Assembly: GCF_000269865.1 (NCBI RefSeq)
Contig: NZ_AKKV01000027.1
Location: 1-64,000, forward strand
Origin: Fictibacillus macauensis ZFHKF-1
Lineage (GTDB): Bacteria > Bacillota > Bacilli > Bacillales > Fictibacillaceae
DNA: 64,000 nt
Direction: 5' to 3'
Shown here: positions 46,474-59,394 of the stretch, one piece after another
Layout of the letters: each line of letters begins with the position of its first letter
Position numbering within the stretch: position 1 is the first letter of the stretch
Notes under the pieces: model-generated
The model's database searches: none
What the model was told of the DNA's origin: nothing
What the model saw: the letters and a program-made list of their open reading frames with translations, nothing else
Made by a program: the position numbers and the translations under genes

Positions 46474-49400
46474 AGAAAATTTTAGTAATTGGTTCGGGTC
46501 CGATTGTGATTGGGCAAGCGGCGGAGTTTGATTATGCAGGAACACAAGCATGTCAGGCGCTAAAAGAAGAAGGATATGAAGTCATTCTCGTCAATTCGAA
46601 TCCGGCTACGATTATGACCGATCCAACGATGGCGGATAAAGTATTTATTGAACCATTAACAGTTCCCTTTGTGAGTCGCATTATTCGTCAGGAGCGTCCA
46701 GATGGCTTATTAGCAACGCTAGGTGGTCAAACCGGGCTAAACTTGGCAGTTGAACTTCATGAGAGTGGCATTCTGCAAGAATGTAACGTCGAGCTTCTTG
46801 GAACAACGTTACAGAGCATTGAACAAGCGGAGGATCGTGAGTTATTTCGCAGCCTGATGAACGAATTACATGAACCTGTACCACAAAGTGAGATTGTTCA
46901 TTCTTATGAAGAAGCGGTCGCTTTTACAGAACAGATTGGCTTTCCTGTTATTATTCGTCCTGCTTTTACACTGGGAGGAACAGGTGGCGGAATTGCTACG
47001 AATGTAGAAGAGCTGCAAGAAACGGTAGCAAGTGGTTTACATGCGAGTCCGGTATCACAAATTCTTTTAGAAAAAAGCATTGCAGGCTTTAAGGAAATTG
47101 AATATGAAGTTATGCGTGATCGCAACGATACGTGCATCGTCGTATGCAATATGGAAAACATCGATCCAGTCGGCATTCACACTGGGGATTCCATCGTAGT
47201 CGCACCGAGCCAAACGTTAACAGATCGCGATTATCAACGACTGCGCAATGCGTCCTTAAACATTATTTCAGCCTTGAAGATTGAAGGAGGATGCAACGTT
47301 CAACTAGCGCTTGATCCGGATAGTGATCAATATTACATCATTGAAGTGAATCCGCGAGTGAGCCGGTCCTCGGCATTGGCTTCTAAAGCAACGGGCTATC
47401 CAATCGCGAAAATCGCTGCCAAAATTGCGGTCGGCTATACGTTAGATGAATTAAAAAACCCAGTGACAGGATCCACTTATGCAAGTTTTGAACCAGCGCT
47501 TGACTATATTGTTACGAAAATACCACGGTGGCCGTTTGATAAATTTGAAGGCGCAAACCGAAGACTAGGCACACAAATGAAAGCGACCGGTGAGGTGATG
47601 GCCATCGGTCGGAACTTTGAAGAATCGCTCTTAAAAGCAGTGCGTTCATTGGAGACGAAATGTGATCATCTAGAATTACCACACAAAAAGCCAACAGTAA
47701 CTGAACTGCAAACGTTACTTGTAGAAGCGGATGATGAACGACTGTTTCACGTTGCTCATGCCTTTCGCTTAGGCATGACAGTGAACGACATATGGGAACG
47801 AACGAAAATCGATCTGTTTTTCTTAGAAAAGCTGCAGCAGATCATTGCGCTTGAACAGCAGCTTCTCGCCGCTCCTCATCATGCCGAGCTGTTGCAAAAA
47901 GCAAAGCAAAAAGGATTTAGTGACCGTTGGATTGCAGAAGCATGGGGGGTATCAGAAAGAGAGGTATATGAGGAACGCATGCAACATGGCATTGTTCCTA
48001 TTTATAAAATGGTCGATACGTGCGCAGCAGAATTTGAATCACATACACCATACTTCTATAGCACGTACGGCGAAGAAAATGAGTCATGCGCATCTTCTCG
48101 GGAAAGTGTGATTGTGCTTGGATCGGGGCCTATTCGCATCGGGCAAGGCATTGAATTTGATTATGCGACTGTTCATACGGTATGGGCCATTCAAGAAGCC
48201 GGCTATGAAGCGATCATCATTAACAACAACCCGGAGACGGTATCAACCGATTTTAGTACATCTGACAAGCTTTATTTTGAACCATTAACGGTGGAAGATG
48301 TTATGCATGTCGTTTCCTTAGAAAAACCAAAAGGCGTCATCGTTCAGTTTGGTGGTCAAACCGCTATTAATCTAGCAAGTGCGCTTGCTGAACGTGGAGT
48401 ACCGCTGTTAGGCACTTCGTTAGAAGCGATGGATACAGCTGAAGATCGTCAACAGTTTGAACGCTGTATGAATGAATTACATGTGCCACAACCACAAGGA
48501 GCCACCGCTTATTCTGTACAAGAGGCACAGCGAATTGCTAGCAACATCGGCTATCCAGTTCTTGTGCGCCCATCGTATGTACTAGGTGGTCGTGCGATGG
48601 AAATTGTTTATAAAGAAGCAGAATTGCTTCACTATATGGAAAATGCCGTTAAAGTAAATCCAGATCATCCGGTACTAATCGATCGTTATTTGGAAGGAAA
48701 AGAAATCGAAGTAGATGCCATTTGTGATGGAGTAGATGTGTTAATACCAGGAATTATGGAACATATCGAACGCGCTGGTGTCCATTCGGGCGATTCAATT
48801 GCTGTATATCCACCGCAAAAACTAACACGAGAGCAAAAAGCGCGTATTACCGAACGAACCGTAACGATCGCTCGCGGACTAGGTATTGTAGGGCTATTAA
48901 ACATCCAATATGTGCTTCACGGTAATGAAATTTACGTGCTAGAAGTAAATCCGCGCTCAAGTCGCACGGTTCCATTCCTAAGCAAAATTACGGGCATTCC
49001 AATGGCTAATCTAGCAACAAAAATTATTTTAGGAGAGACGTTGCGCTCCTTTGGCTATGAAACAGGCTGTGCACCAGAACCGGACGATGTGTTTGTTAAA
49101 GTACCGGTGTTCTCGTTTGCGAAGCTTCGCCGTGTTGATACGTATTTAAGCCCAGAGATGAAATCTACGGGTGAAGTGATGGGAAGAGATCAAACGCTAC
49201 AAAAAGCGCTGTATAAAGGGCTCGTTGCTTCGGGAATGAACATCCCTGCCTATGGCTCCGTCTTGTTTACAATCGCAGATAAAGATAAAGAAGAAGCGTT
49301 AGCGCTCATGAAACGTTTCTACGCCATCGGGTATACGATTATTGCTACTGAGGGCACTGCTAATCGACTGAGAGAAGAAAACATTCCTGTCCAAATCGTT

Positions 49401-49651
49401 CAAAAAATAGGAAGCTCCGAACGGAATTTACTAGATGTGATTACGCAAGGAGAAGCGCAATTTGTTGTGAATACGTTAACGAAAGGAAAAACACCAGCGC
49501 GCGATGGCTTTAGAATTCGTCGTGAATCCTCTGAAAATGGTGTCGTTTGTTTAACGAGCCTGGATACGACAGAAGCCTTGTTAGAAGTATTAGAGTCGAT
49601 GACCTTTAGCGCACAACAAATGCCAGCCTTTGCGAAAGAATGTGAAGTGCG

Positions 49652-49655
<4 letters not shown>
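46452..49655 (+). CDS. pyrAB: Carbamoyl-phosphate synthase large subunit, pyrimidine-specific
   Basis: A 1067-residue protein with two homologous ATP-grasp halves. The first begins [25 protein letters not shown] and the second [23 protein letters not shown] (near residue 555). [22 protein letters not shown] and [20 protein letters not shown] mark the two ATP sites. The C-terminal allosteric domain (about 930-1067) includes [19 protein letters not shown]. It makes carbamoyl phosphate with the small subunit. Confidence 0.97.
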
Positions 49656-52029
<2,374 letters not shown>

Positions 52030-52049
<20 letters not shown>

Positions 52050-52659
52050 ACAATTGCTTTCGATTGGTGCGGTTTCCCTGTCAGTGGAAGAGCCTTATAC
52101 GTGGAGTTCTGGCATCCGCTCGCCCATCTATTGTGACAATCGGCTAACGCTTTCTTACCCAGACGTACGAACGTCCATTGTTGACGGTTTTTCTTCGCTA
52201 GTAAAAACGCATTTTCCGAGCGCTGAGATGATTGCCGGCACAGCGACGGCAGGCATTCCGCATGCGGCTTTATTAGCTGATGCACTGCAATTACCAATGT
52301 GCTATGTGCGCAGCAGTGCAAAGGAACATGGTAAAGGTAAACAAATAGAAGGCAGCGTAACAACAGGAATGAAAGTCGTTGTTGTTGAAGATTTAATTTC
52401 AACTGGAGGCAGTGTATTAAAGGCCGTTGCTGCACTACAAGAGGCAGGCTGTGAAGTTCTTGGCATCATCGCCATCTTTACGTATGAATTGCAAACAGGC
52501 AAAGAACGCTTGCAAGATGCTAAAATGAACGTGCAAACGCTCTCGGATTACAGTACATTAATAGAGACAGCACGTGAAGAAGGAACGTTAACGAAGGAAC
52601 AGCACGCAGCGCTTCTTTCCTGGCGAGATGATCCTACCGGATGGCTTCAACACGTGTAA
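52030..52659 (+). CDS. pyrE: Orotate phosphoribosyltransferase
   Basis: A 209-residue PRTase joining orotate to PRPP to form [16 protein letters not shown]-like residues near the N terminus, [14 protein letters not shown], and the PRPP loop [16 protein letters not shown] (near residue 116) are present. ATG 52030 (MKQHIAKQ) has GGAG 8 bases upstream and matches the family N terminus; the longer in-frame ATG at 51979 lies deep in pyrF. Confidence 0.95.
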
Positions 52660-52685
52660 TGGGTTAAGAGAGGACGGTAGCAACG

Positions 52686-53345
52686 GTGCGAAAAATGGTC
52701 GGTGCAGAGTTTAATGAACTGGTTGCTTTTTTTGATGGGATGGCGCGAACGAAGTGGCTTGGCGCAATTCATGATACGTTAAAGGAGAAAACGGGGTCGT
52801 GGCAAGATCAAGATGTGCTCGATGTCGGTTGTGGCACAGGACGCTTGTTGCTTCGCGGCGCAGACGAAGCAGCTTCCTTGACCGGGCTTGATTTATCAAC
52901 AGAAATGATAAAAGCAAGTCAACAAAATTTTTTCTATCATGAGTATAGTCAGAAGAGTGAATTTATAGTAGGTGATGCGTGTCAGCTTCCCTTTTCCTCC
53001 CAACAGTTTGATCTTGTAGTGTCGACATGTGTGATGTTTTTACTACCAGTTCCACAAGAAGGTATTAGGGAAATGTTGCGTGTAACGAAACAAGGTGGAG
53101 CCATTGCTATGTTGAATCCTTCGGTAAAAATGAGTCAACAGGAAGCGTTCCAGTATTGCAAAAACCATGGAATTACAGGCTTTGAACAAACAACAATGCT
53201 AAAATGGGCCAATGTATCAACCAAAAGACATCGTTATGATGAGGAGGGATTACGTTTACTGCTGCAACAAGAAGGCGCGCAGGACGTTGAACATCACTCC
53301 GTGTTAGAAGGATTAGCCATGATTACGTATGCAAAGAAACGATAA
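52686..53345 (+). CDS. Class I SAM-dependent methyltransferase
   Basis: A 219-residue Rossmann-fold methyltransferase. SAM motif I is DVLDVGCGTGRLLL (near residue 38), with LTGLDLSTEMI, VGDACQLPFSSQQFDLVVS and LPVPQEGIREMLRVTKQGG following. This is the UbiE/type-11 methyltransferase pattern; the substrate is unknown. The GTG at 52686 follows GAGAGGA; an ATG three codons later is possible. It lies 26 bp after pyrE with no terminator between, so it is probably the last gene of the pyr transcript. Confidence 0.82.
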   Translation: MRKMVGAEFNELVAFFDGMARTKWLGAIHDTLKEKTGSWQDQDVLDVGCGTGRLLLRGADEAASLTGLDLSTEMIKASQQNFFYHEYSQKSEFIVGDACQLPFSSQQFDLVVSTCVMFLLPVPQEGIREMLRVTKQGGAIAMLNPSVKMSQQEAFQYCKNHGITGFEQTTMLKWANVSTKRHRYDEEGLRLLLQQEGAQDVEHHSVLEGLAMITYAKKR

Positions 53346-53383
53346 AAAGAGGCTGCTCACCATGAAGTGAGTAGCCTCTTTTT
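53344..53383. terminator. Bidirectional terminator of the pyr operon and rqcH
   Basis: A 17-bp stem with one G-U pair (53344-53360 with 53367-53383) and a 6-nt loop, with A-rich and T-rich ends giving T tails in both directions. Confidence 0.92.
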
Positions 53384-53388
53384 TGTTT

Positions 53389-55092
53389 TTATTTTTTAGC
53401 GGGTAACGTATCTTCGTTTGGTGTTACATAAATGGTTTGTTGATGATCATACGTCACAAAACCGGGCTTCGCACCCGATGGTTTTTTTACATGGCGAATG
53501 CGTGTATAGTCAACGGGTACAGAGCTAGACTGGCGCGCTTTACTAAAAAAGGCGGCTAAGCTAGCTGCTTCTTTTAAAGTTTGTTCACCAAAGTCCTCTG
53601 CTTTAATGACAACATGTGAACCAGGAATGTCTTTCGTATGCAGCCATGTTTCATTTTGACGACCTACTTTGAAGGTTAAATAATCATTTTGTTTATTGTT
53701 TTTTCCAACAAAAATCAGATGATCTTCAGAAGAAATATACGTTTCAAGTTCTGGTTTATCAGGCTTTTTTTGTTTGTGATTTTGTTTCTTGCGTTTGAGA
53801 TAGCCTTGTTCTTCGAGTTCTTCGCGAATGCCAGCAATGTCTCGTAAACTAGCCGACTCCATTTGCTGAATAAGACTGTCAAAATACGTTTCTTCCACAG
53901 AAGCAATATGAAGCTGTTCGTTAATATACGATATGGAATTTTTAAGCTTACTATATTTCTTAAAATAAGCTTGCGCATTTTCAGATGGGCTTTTATGCAC
54001 TTGTAAAGGAATTTCCATGGTTGGTGCATCTTCTTCATAGTAGTTAACGACCGACAGCGAGGACTGTCCTTTTTGAGCCATATAAAGATGTGCGGTTAAT
54101 AGTTCACCAAGCACTTTGTAATGCTCTGCTTGTTCCGTATTTTCTAGCGCTTGCTGCAATTTTTTTTGTTTTTTTACAAGCTTATCATGCTCGTTATGAA
54201 GCAAACGTTCTAAGTCAGCAGCTTGTTGTTTTACTTTGTCGCGCTCGGCTTTTCCGTAATAGAACCGATCAAGCATTTCGCTAGCTGTAGCAAATGTTTT
54301 CTTATCGCCCGTTAGATGACCTAGCGGAAGCACATAAAACGTGTCCTTTGCACCTGTAAGGGTCATTTCAAACGTATAGTGAAGCTGTGAGATTTGTTCC
54401 ATCGTTGTCATAAATGCCTGCACAAGGGCTTCTTTTGTGGTTAATCCTGCTTGGTGCACTATTTCTTTAGCAATAAGAGGAGAAAGGCCGCTATAGCGTT
54501 GGACGATTTGTTGCTCTAATTTACCTTCATTCCAGCTCATGCTTTGTGTAAAGCCCTCTGACGTTTCTAGAAGGGGATTGCGTTTGTCTTGTGGTGGAGG
54601 CGCTTTATAGAGCTGACCAGGTAACAACGTCCGATAGCGATTGACAGATGGTGGAATATGTTTAATGCAGTCGTGAATCGTACCGGTTTTATTTTCTATT
54701 AATACAATGTTGCTATGTCGTCCCATAATTTCAATGATTAAAGTTTTGTAGGCAAGGTCTCCAATTTCATCGCGCTTTTTAACGGTAATATGAAGAACGC
54801 GCTCTAACCCTATTTGTTCAATATTTTCAATAATTGCTCCTTCTAGATGTTTGCGAAGCAACATGCAAAACATCGGAGGGTTTTGTGGATTATCGTAACT
54901 TTTTTCTGTGAGCTGCACACGCCCAAAAGAAGAGTTAGCAGAAAGAAGTAGTTTAACTGTTTTGCCACCTGCTCTAATTGCAAACAACAAATCTGTTTGA
55001 TCCGGTTGATAGATTTTTGTGATTTTTCCATTAAGAAGTTTACTTTGTAATTCCTCGGTTACAGCTTTTAGTACAATTCCGTCAAAACTCAT
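53389..55092 (-). CDS. rqcH: Ribosome quality control protein RqcH (NFACT family, YloA)
   Basis: A 567-residue NEMF/Rqc2 homologue. It has the N-terminal NFACT-N domain (MSFDGIVLKAVTEEL, GKITKIYQPDQTDLLFAIRAGGK), helix-hairpin-helix and coiled-coil regions in the middle, and a C-terminal NFACT-R domain (FVGKNNKQNDYLTFKV, WLHTKDIPGSHVVI). In B. subtilis RqcH binds stalled 50S subunits and adds C-terminal alanine tails; older names treat it as a fibronectin-binding protein. GAGGTG precedes the ATG on the - strand. It is divergent from the Ca-ATPase gene. Confidence 0.94.
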   Translation of the reverse strand: MSFDGIVLKAVTEELQSKLLNGKITKIYQPDQTDLLFAIRAGGKTVKLLLSANSSFGRVQLTEKSYDNPQNPPMFCMLLRKHLEGAIIENIEQIGLERVLHITVKKRDEIGDLAYKTLIIEIMGRHSNIVLIENKTGTIHDCIKHIPPSVNRYRTLLPGQLYKAPPPQDKRNPLLETSEGFTQSMSWNEGKLEQQIVQRYSGLSPLIAKEIVHQAGLTTKEALVQAFMTTMEQISQLHYTFEMTLTGAKDTFYVLPLGHLTGDKKTFATASEMLDRFYYGKAERDKVKQQAADLERLLHNEHDKLVKKQKKLQQALENTEQAEHYKVLGELLTAHLYMAQKGQSSLSVVNYYEEDAPTMEIPLQVHKSPSENAQAYFKKYSKLKNSISYINEQLHIASVEETYFDSLIQQMESASLRDIAGIREELEEQGYLKRKKQNHKQKKPDKPELETYISSEDHLIFVGKNNKQNDYLTFKVGRQNETWLHTKDIPGSHVVIKAEDFGEQTLKEAASLAAFFSKARQSSSVPVDYTRIRHVKKPSGAKPGFVTYDHQQTIYVTPNEDTLPAKK

Positions 55093-55132
55093 TCTTACAC
55101 CTCATATCTATGAAAAACTCGAGGGATTCAAT

Positions 55133-55161
55133 AGAAGTTGTCTTAAGACACTTCTTTTTTT
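55133..55161 (+). terminator. Hairpin with T tail in the rqcH-ATPase divergent gap
   Basis: AGAAG (55133-55137) pairs with CTTCT (55151-55155), enclosing a perfect 12-bp palindrome (55139-55150), and a T run follows on the + strand. It sits between divergent genes, so it may be an attenuator or block stray antisense transcription. Confidence 0.5.
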
Positions 55162-55181
55162 GAATGCACGCACTTTTTCAT

Positions 55182-55190
55182 AGTATAGCA
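55182..55190 (-). promoter_or_regulatory. Extended -10 promoter of rqcH
   Basis: On the - strand, TGC-TATACT (hexamer at 55187-55182) forms an extended -10; no good -35 is seen. It lies about 90 bp upstream of the rqcH start. Confidence 0.5.
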
Positions 55191-55250
55191 TTTTTTAGGA
55201 CAGGCCGGCATATAAATGGTTTTATAACTCACAAGAGCAGAGGTGGAACG

Positions 55251-57914
55251 ATGAACTGGTATGAAGTATCTAAAGAAAAGGTAGAGCAAACCCTCGGTAG
55301 TTCGCTAAGTGAGGGGTTAAGTACGAATGCAAGCAAAGACAGGCAAAAGCTATATGGAGCGAATCAATTACAAGAAGCAAAGAAAGCATCAGCCCTCTCT
55401 GTGTTCATTGCCCAATTTAAGGATTTTATGGTGCTTGTATTGTTAGCGGCCACCTTATTATCCGGACTTCTCGGTGAATATCTGGATGCCATTGCTATTA
55501 TTTTAATCGTCATTATGAATGGTATTTTAGGCTTTATTCAAGAACGAAAAGCAGAAAAGTCATTGTCAGCATTGCGCAAGCTATCTGCTCCAACCGCAAC
55601 AGTGTTACGAGACGGTCAATGGACAACGATGCCTGCGTCTGAGCTTGTGCCTGGTGATGTCATCTCCTTAGGTGCGGGAGATCGTGTCAGTGCGGATCTA
55701 CGATTAATTACTAGCTCCGGTCTCTTTATCGAAGAATCAGCGCTAACTGGGGAATCACTTCCAGTCCAAAAACAGACTTCGGCGATGCCACAAAGTGCCC
55801 TAGCCTTAGGCGATCAAAAAAACATGGCTTTTATGGGAACGATGGTTACGCGCGGATCAGGAAAAGGTATGGTTGTTGCCACAGGTATGAAAACAGAAAT
55901 GGGGAAAATTGCTCATCTTCTGCAAAGTGCTGAAACATTGGCAACGCCTTTACAAATGAAATTAGAGCAGCTTGGAAAGATTTTAATCGTACTCGCTTTA
56001 ATTCTTACGGTTTTAGTCGTATTAGTAGGTGTGTACCGTGGCCATGATGTGTACAGTATGATCTTAGCTGGCGTTTCTCTAGCGGTGGCTGCTATCCCTG
56101 AAGGTTTGCCAGCGATTGTTACTATTGCTCTAGCCATCGGTGTCCAAAAAATGATTCGCCGTCGGGCGATTGTGCGCAAGTTACCTTCCGTTGAAACACT
56201 CGGTTGTGCAACCGTTATTTGTTCTGATAAAACAGGAACGCTAACTCAAAATAAAATGACGGTCACTCAATTGTGGGCAGAGGGTAGCTTTTGGAATGTT
56301 ACGGGCAATGGTGTTGATACGAAGGGGCAATTCGTAAGAAATGGTCAAAAGACAAATCCAACTCATTCTCCTACCGTAATGGAGCTCTTAATGTATGGCT
56401 TACTTTGTAATCATGCAGAGCTAGGAAAAAAAGGACAAGTTACTGGCGACCCGACAGAAGCTGCGCTCGTTATTAGTGCGGCTAAAGCTGGCATAGTTAA
56501 AGAAGATTTGCTGCGCTCGTATCGAATTATTGATGAAATTCCATTTGATTCTACTAGGAAAATGATGAGTGTCATCGTTACAAATGAAAAAAATGATCGC
56601 TTTCTCGTCTGTAAAGGAGCGCCGGATGTACTGCTAGAAAAATGTGGCCATACGGTGTGGGATGGACGCCGTCAACTCATCAAACAAACGCATGTTGAGA
56701 CCATTAAAGAAGCGATTATGACGCTTGGTAGTCAAGCGCTCCGCACAATTGCAGTTGCCTACAAACCGCTTGGGCCACAAGATGCGGTTGCTGGCGCCCT
56801 TGTTGAAAATCACTTAACCTTTGTCGGGCTGCAAGGCATGATGGATCCGCCAAGAGAAGAAGTAAAGGGAAGTATCCATCGCTGTCAAGAAGCGGGCATA
56901 AAAACAATTATGATTACAGGTGATCACGCCGTTACCGCAAGTGCAATCGCTAGGCAACTTGATATGATTCCACCGGGTGGAAAGGTCATTGACGGAGCAA
57001 GTCTATCGGCGCTGTCAGATGATGAGCTAATACGGCAAATTGAAGATATTTACGTATATAGTCGTGTATCTCCCGAGCATAAATTACGCATTGTTAAAGC
57101 TTTGCAAAAGAAAGGGCACATCGTGGCAATGACAGGAGACGGTGTAAATGATGCCCCTGCCATCAAATCTGCCAACATTGGAATTGCAATGGGCATTACA
57201 GGGACTGATGTGGCGAAAGAAGCTTCTTCTCTCGTATTAAGTGATGATAATTTTTCGACCATTCGTGCCGCCATTGAAGAAGGTCGAAATATCTATGAAA
57301 ACATTCGAAAATTTATTCGCTATTTACTCGCTTCCAATGTGGGTGAAATTCTCGTGATGTTATTTGCCATGATTTTATCGATGCCGATGCCGCTTTTACC
57401 CATTCAAATCTTATGGGTAAACCTCGTAACCGATGGCTTACCAGCCATGGCTCTTGGCATTGACTCTGCAGAAGATAATGTAATGAAGCGTCCACCACGC
57501 AAGCCGAATGAAGGCGTATTTGCTCGAGGATTAGGATGGAAAGTTGTATCGCGCGGTTTTTTAATTGGCGCGGTCACTATTCTTGCCTTTTGGACAGCTC
57601 TTCATGAGCATCCTGATCATTTAATAAAAGCACAGACGATTGCTTTTTCAACGCTTGTTATGGCGCAGTTGATCCACGTTTTTGATTGTCGAAGTGAGCG
57701 ATCAATTCTGCACCGCAATCCGTTTGGAAATGTTGCCTTAGTATTAGCGGTGCTTTCTTCGATCGGGTTATTGCTCGTCGTGATGTACGTTGATTCATTG
57801 CAGCCGATTTTTCACACGGTTTCCTTATCGTTTAGAGATTGGCTACTCGTTTTAGGGATGGCAGCTATTCCGACGTTTGCCTTAACGGGTTTTCAAGCGT
57901 TTAAACGGAAATAA
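55251..57914 (+). CDS. yloB: Calcium-type P-type ATPase (P2A, YloB)
   Basis: An 887-residue P-type ATPase of the SERCA-like class. Seen in order: cation-transporter N domain (WYEVSKEKVEQTLGSS), actuator TGES (167-170), PEGLP in helix M4 (283-287), the phosphorylated Asp326 in CSDKTGTLTQNK, KGAPDVLLEKC, MITGDHAVTA, TGDGVNDAPAIKSANIGIAMG, and a C-terminal cation-ATPase domain with six helices. The M4 and M6 motifs indicate Ca2+; B. subtilis YloB (PacL) is a spore-linked Ca2+ ATPase. ATG 55251 follows AGAGGTGG; a longer ATG at 55164 lies upstream without a site. Confidence 0.93.
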   Translation: MNWYEVSKEKVEQTLGSSLSEGLSTNASKDRQKLYGANQLQEAKKASALSVFIAQFKDFMVLVLLAATLLSGLLGEYLDAIAIILIVIMNGILGFIQERKAEKSLSALRKLSAPTATVLRDGQWTTMPASELVPGDVISLGAGDRVSADLRLITSSGLFIEESALTGESLPVQKQTSAMPQSALALGDQKNMAFMGTMVTRGSGKGMVVATGMKTEMGKIAHLLQSAETLATPLQMKLEQLGKILIVLALILTVLVVLVGVYRGHDVYSMILAGVSLAVAAIPEGLPAIVTIALAIGVQKMIRRRAIVRKLPSVETLGCATVICSDKTGTLTQNKMTVTQLWAEGSFWNVTGNGVDTKGQFVRNGQKTNPTHSPTVMELLMYGLLCNHAELGKKGQVTGDPTEAALVISAAKAGIVKEDLLRSYRIIDEIPFDSTRKMMSVIVTNEKNDRFLVCKGAPDVLLEKCGHTVWDGRRQLIKQTHVETIKEAIMTLGSQALRTIAVAYKPLGPQDAVAGALVENHLTFVGLQGMMDPPREEVKGSIHRCQEAGIKTIMITGDHAVTASAIARQLDMIPPGGKVIDGASLSALSDDELIRQIEDIYVYSRVSPEHKLRIVKALQKKGHIVAMTGDGVNDAPAIKSANIGIAMGITGTDVAKEASSLVLSDDNFSTIRAAIEEGRNIYENIRKFIRYLLASNVGEILVMLFAMILSMPMPLLPIQILWVNLVTDGLPAMALGIDSAEDNVMKRPPRKPNEGVFARGLGWKVVSRGFLIGAVTILAFWTALHEHPDHLIKAQTIAFSTLVMAQLIHVFDCRSERSILHRNPFGNVALVLAVLSSIGLLLVVMYVDSLQPIFHTVSLSFRDWLLVLGMAAIPTFALTGFQAFKRK

Positions 57915-57927
57915 AAAACTCTACAAG

Positions 57928-57970
57928 CGATGACACCAAATCATTGGAAAAGGTGTCATCGTTTTTTTTT
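57928..57970 (+). terminator. Terminator after the Ca-ATPase gene
   Basis: A perfect 10-bp stem (57928-57937 with 57952-57961), a 14-nt loop and nine T. Confidence 0.92.
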
Positions 57971-58039
57971 ATGAAGCGTTCAAAAATACGTACCAAAAGC
58001 ATCTAAACGTTGGAATTTACCGTTTTTTTGCGCTTAGGG

Positions 58040-58068
58040 TTGTATCGATTGCTAAAATTGTTTAGAAT
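58040..58068 (+). promoter_or_regulatory. Possible promoter of remA
   Basis: TTGTAT (58040-58045), a 17-bp spacer and TAGAAT (58063-58068). The remaining gap to remA (57971-58206) holds no gene; B. subtilis has yloC here. Confidence 0.45.
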
Positions 58069-58206
58069 AACGAAGAACTATGTTAAAATGGTATAAATGT
58101 GCTGGGTACGGACACATCCATCATTGGATTATTTTGTACATAAATGATTATGATCTTGCTCGTTCTGGCTAGAATAGAACTACCAACGTTAGGAGCGGTT
58201 ATAGAC

Positions 58207-58464
58207 ATGAAACTAATAAATATTGGTTATGGAAACATTGTAGCAGCACACAGAATTATTTCCGTTGTTAGTCCGGAGTCAGCCCCAATTAAGCGGCTTA
58301 TAACGATGGCGCGCGATTCGAATATGTTGATTGATGCAACGTATGGGCGTCGAACGCGAGCTGTTATTATTACTGATAGCGATCATGTGGTGCTTTCCGC
58401 CGTTCAGCCGGAAACAGTGGCGCAGCGATTACTCTCTATTGAAGAGGGAACAGAAGAAAGTTAA
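58207..58464 (+). CDS. remA: Extracellular matrix regulator RemA (DUF370)
   Basis: An 85-residue DUF370 protein ([31 protein letters not shown] by position, then [16 protein letters not shown]). In B. subtilis RemA is a DNA-binding protein needed for biofilm matrix genes and osmoprotection. The start chosen is ATG 58207, with AGGAG at 58191-58195; a longer in-frame start at 58144 is not family-like. gmk follows after 12 bp. Confidence 0.95.
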   Translation: MKLINIGYGNIVAAHRIISVVSPESAPIKRLITMARDSNMLIDATYGRRTRAVIITDSDHVVLSAVQPETVAQRLLSIEEGTEES

Positions 58465-58476
58465 GTGGAGGTTCGT

Positions 58477-59091
58477 ATGGAACGAGAAAGAGGCATATTG
58501 TTCGTGCTTTCTGGCCCATCAGGTGTCGGAAAGGGAACGGTTTGCAAAGCATTGCGTGGCAAAGATATGGATATACAGTATTCGGTTTCGGCTACAACAC
58601 GTCAACCACGTGAAGGTGAAGTGAACGGAGTCGATTATTACTTTAAAAGTAAAGAAGAGTTTCAAACGATGATTGCTAACAATGAGCTGTTAGAGTGGGC
58701 AGAATATGTTGGTAATTATTATGGAACACCGATCCAATATGTAAATGAAACACTCGATCAAGGTCGTGACGTTATTTTAGAAATTGAAGTGCAGGGTGCC
58801 TTGCAAGTTCGTGACGTCTTTCCTGAAGGGGTATTTATTTTCTTAACACCACCAAGCTTAGAAGAGTTGCGTAATCGTATTGTCGGTCGTGGAACAGAAA
58901 CAGAAGAATTAATTAACAATCGTATGAACGTTGCACGAGAAGAAATCGAAATGATGCAACACTATGATTATTCTGTTGTTAATGACCAAGTAGATTGTGC
59001 TTGTGATCGTATTCAAGCGATTATCACATCTGAGCATTGTAAAGTGGACCGTGTGACCAATCGTTATAAATCATTATTAGGAGATGAATAA
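58477..59091 (+). CDS. gmk: Guanylate kinase
   Basis: A 204-residue kinase converting GMP to GDP. The P-loop GPSGVGKGT is at 13-21; [19 protein letters not shown] and [15 protein letters not shown] form the GMP site, and [13 protein letters not shown] the lid. ATG 58477 follows GTGGAGG; the GTG at 58465 is part of that site. Confidence 0.96.
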   Translation: MERERGILFVLSGPSGVGKGTVCKALRGKDMDIQYSVSATTRQPREGEVNGVDYYFKSKEEFQTMIANNELLEWAEYVGNYYGTPIQYVNETLDQGRDVILEIEVQGALQVRDVFPEGVFIFLTPPSLEELRNRIVGRGTETEELINNRMNVAREEIEMMQHYDYSVVNDQVDCACDRIQAIITSEHCKVDRVTNRYKSLLGDE

Positions 59092-59094
59092 CCT

Positions 59095-59298
59095 ATGCTA
59101 TACCCTTCAATTGATGCATTAATGGATAAAATTGATTCTAAATATTCACTTGTAACGCTCTCTTCAAGGCGTGCCCGTGAAATTCAAAAAAGCAATAACG
59201 CAATCGTAGAAAAACCGGTTTCTCATAAATATGTCGGTAAAGCGCTTGAAGAAATTTATGCAGGCTACTTATCACCTAAAAAGGCTGAGAAAGAGTAA
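59095..59298 (+). CDS. rpoZ: DNA-directed RNA polymerase omega subunit
   Basis: A 67-residue omega subunit ([27 protein letters not shown], then [13 protein letters not shown]). It assists beta-prime folding and RNA polymerase assembly. It lies 3 bp after gmk and before a strong terminator. Confidence 0.94.
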   Translation: MLYPSIDALMDKIDSKYSLVTLSSRRAREIQKSNNAIVEKPVSHKYVGKALEEIYAGYLSPKKAEKE

Positions 59299-59305
59299 AA
59301 AAACG

Positions 59306-59338
59306 TAACAACCTATCATAATAGGTTGTTATTTTTTT
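59306..59338 (+). terminator. Terminator after rpoZ
   Basis: An 11-bp stem (59306-59316 with 59321-59331), a 4-nt loop and seven T. Confidence 0.9.
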
Positions 59339-59394
59339 CTACTGTTACTAAACAATAAATGGGCTCGGCCATTCATTGATAGGAGGAGATTTCT

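Noticed and set aside
55164-55250. Longer N terminus for the Ca-ATPase
   Set aside because: It covers the promoter region of the divergent gap, lacks a ribosome site and is not part of the family N domain.
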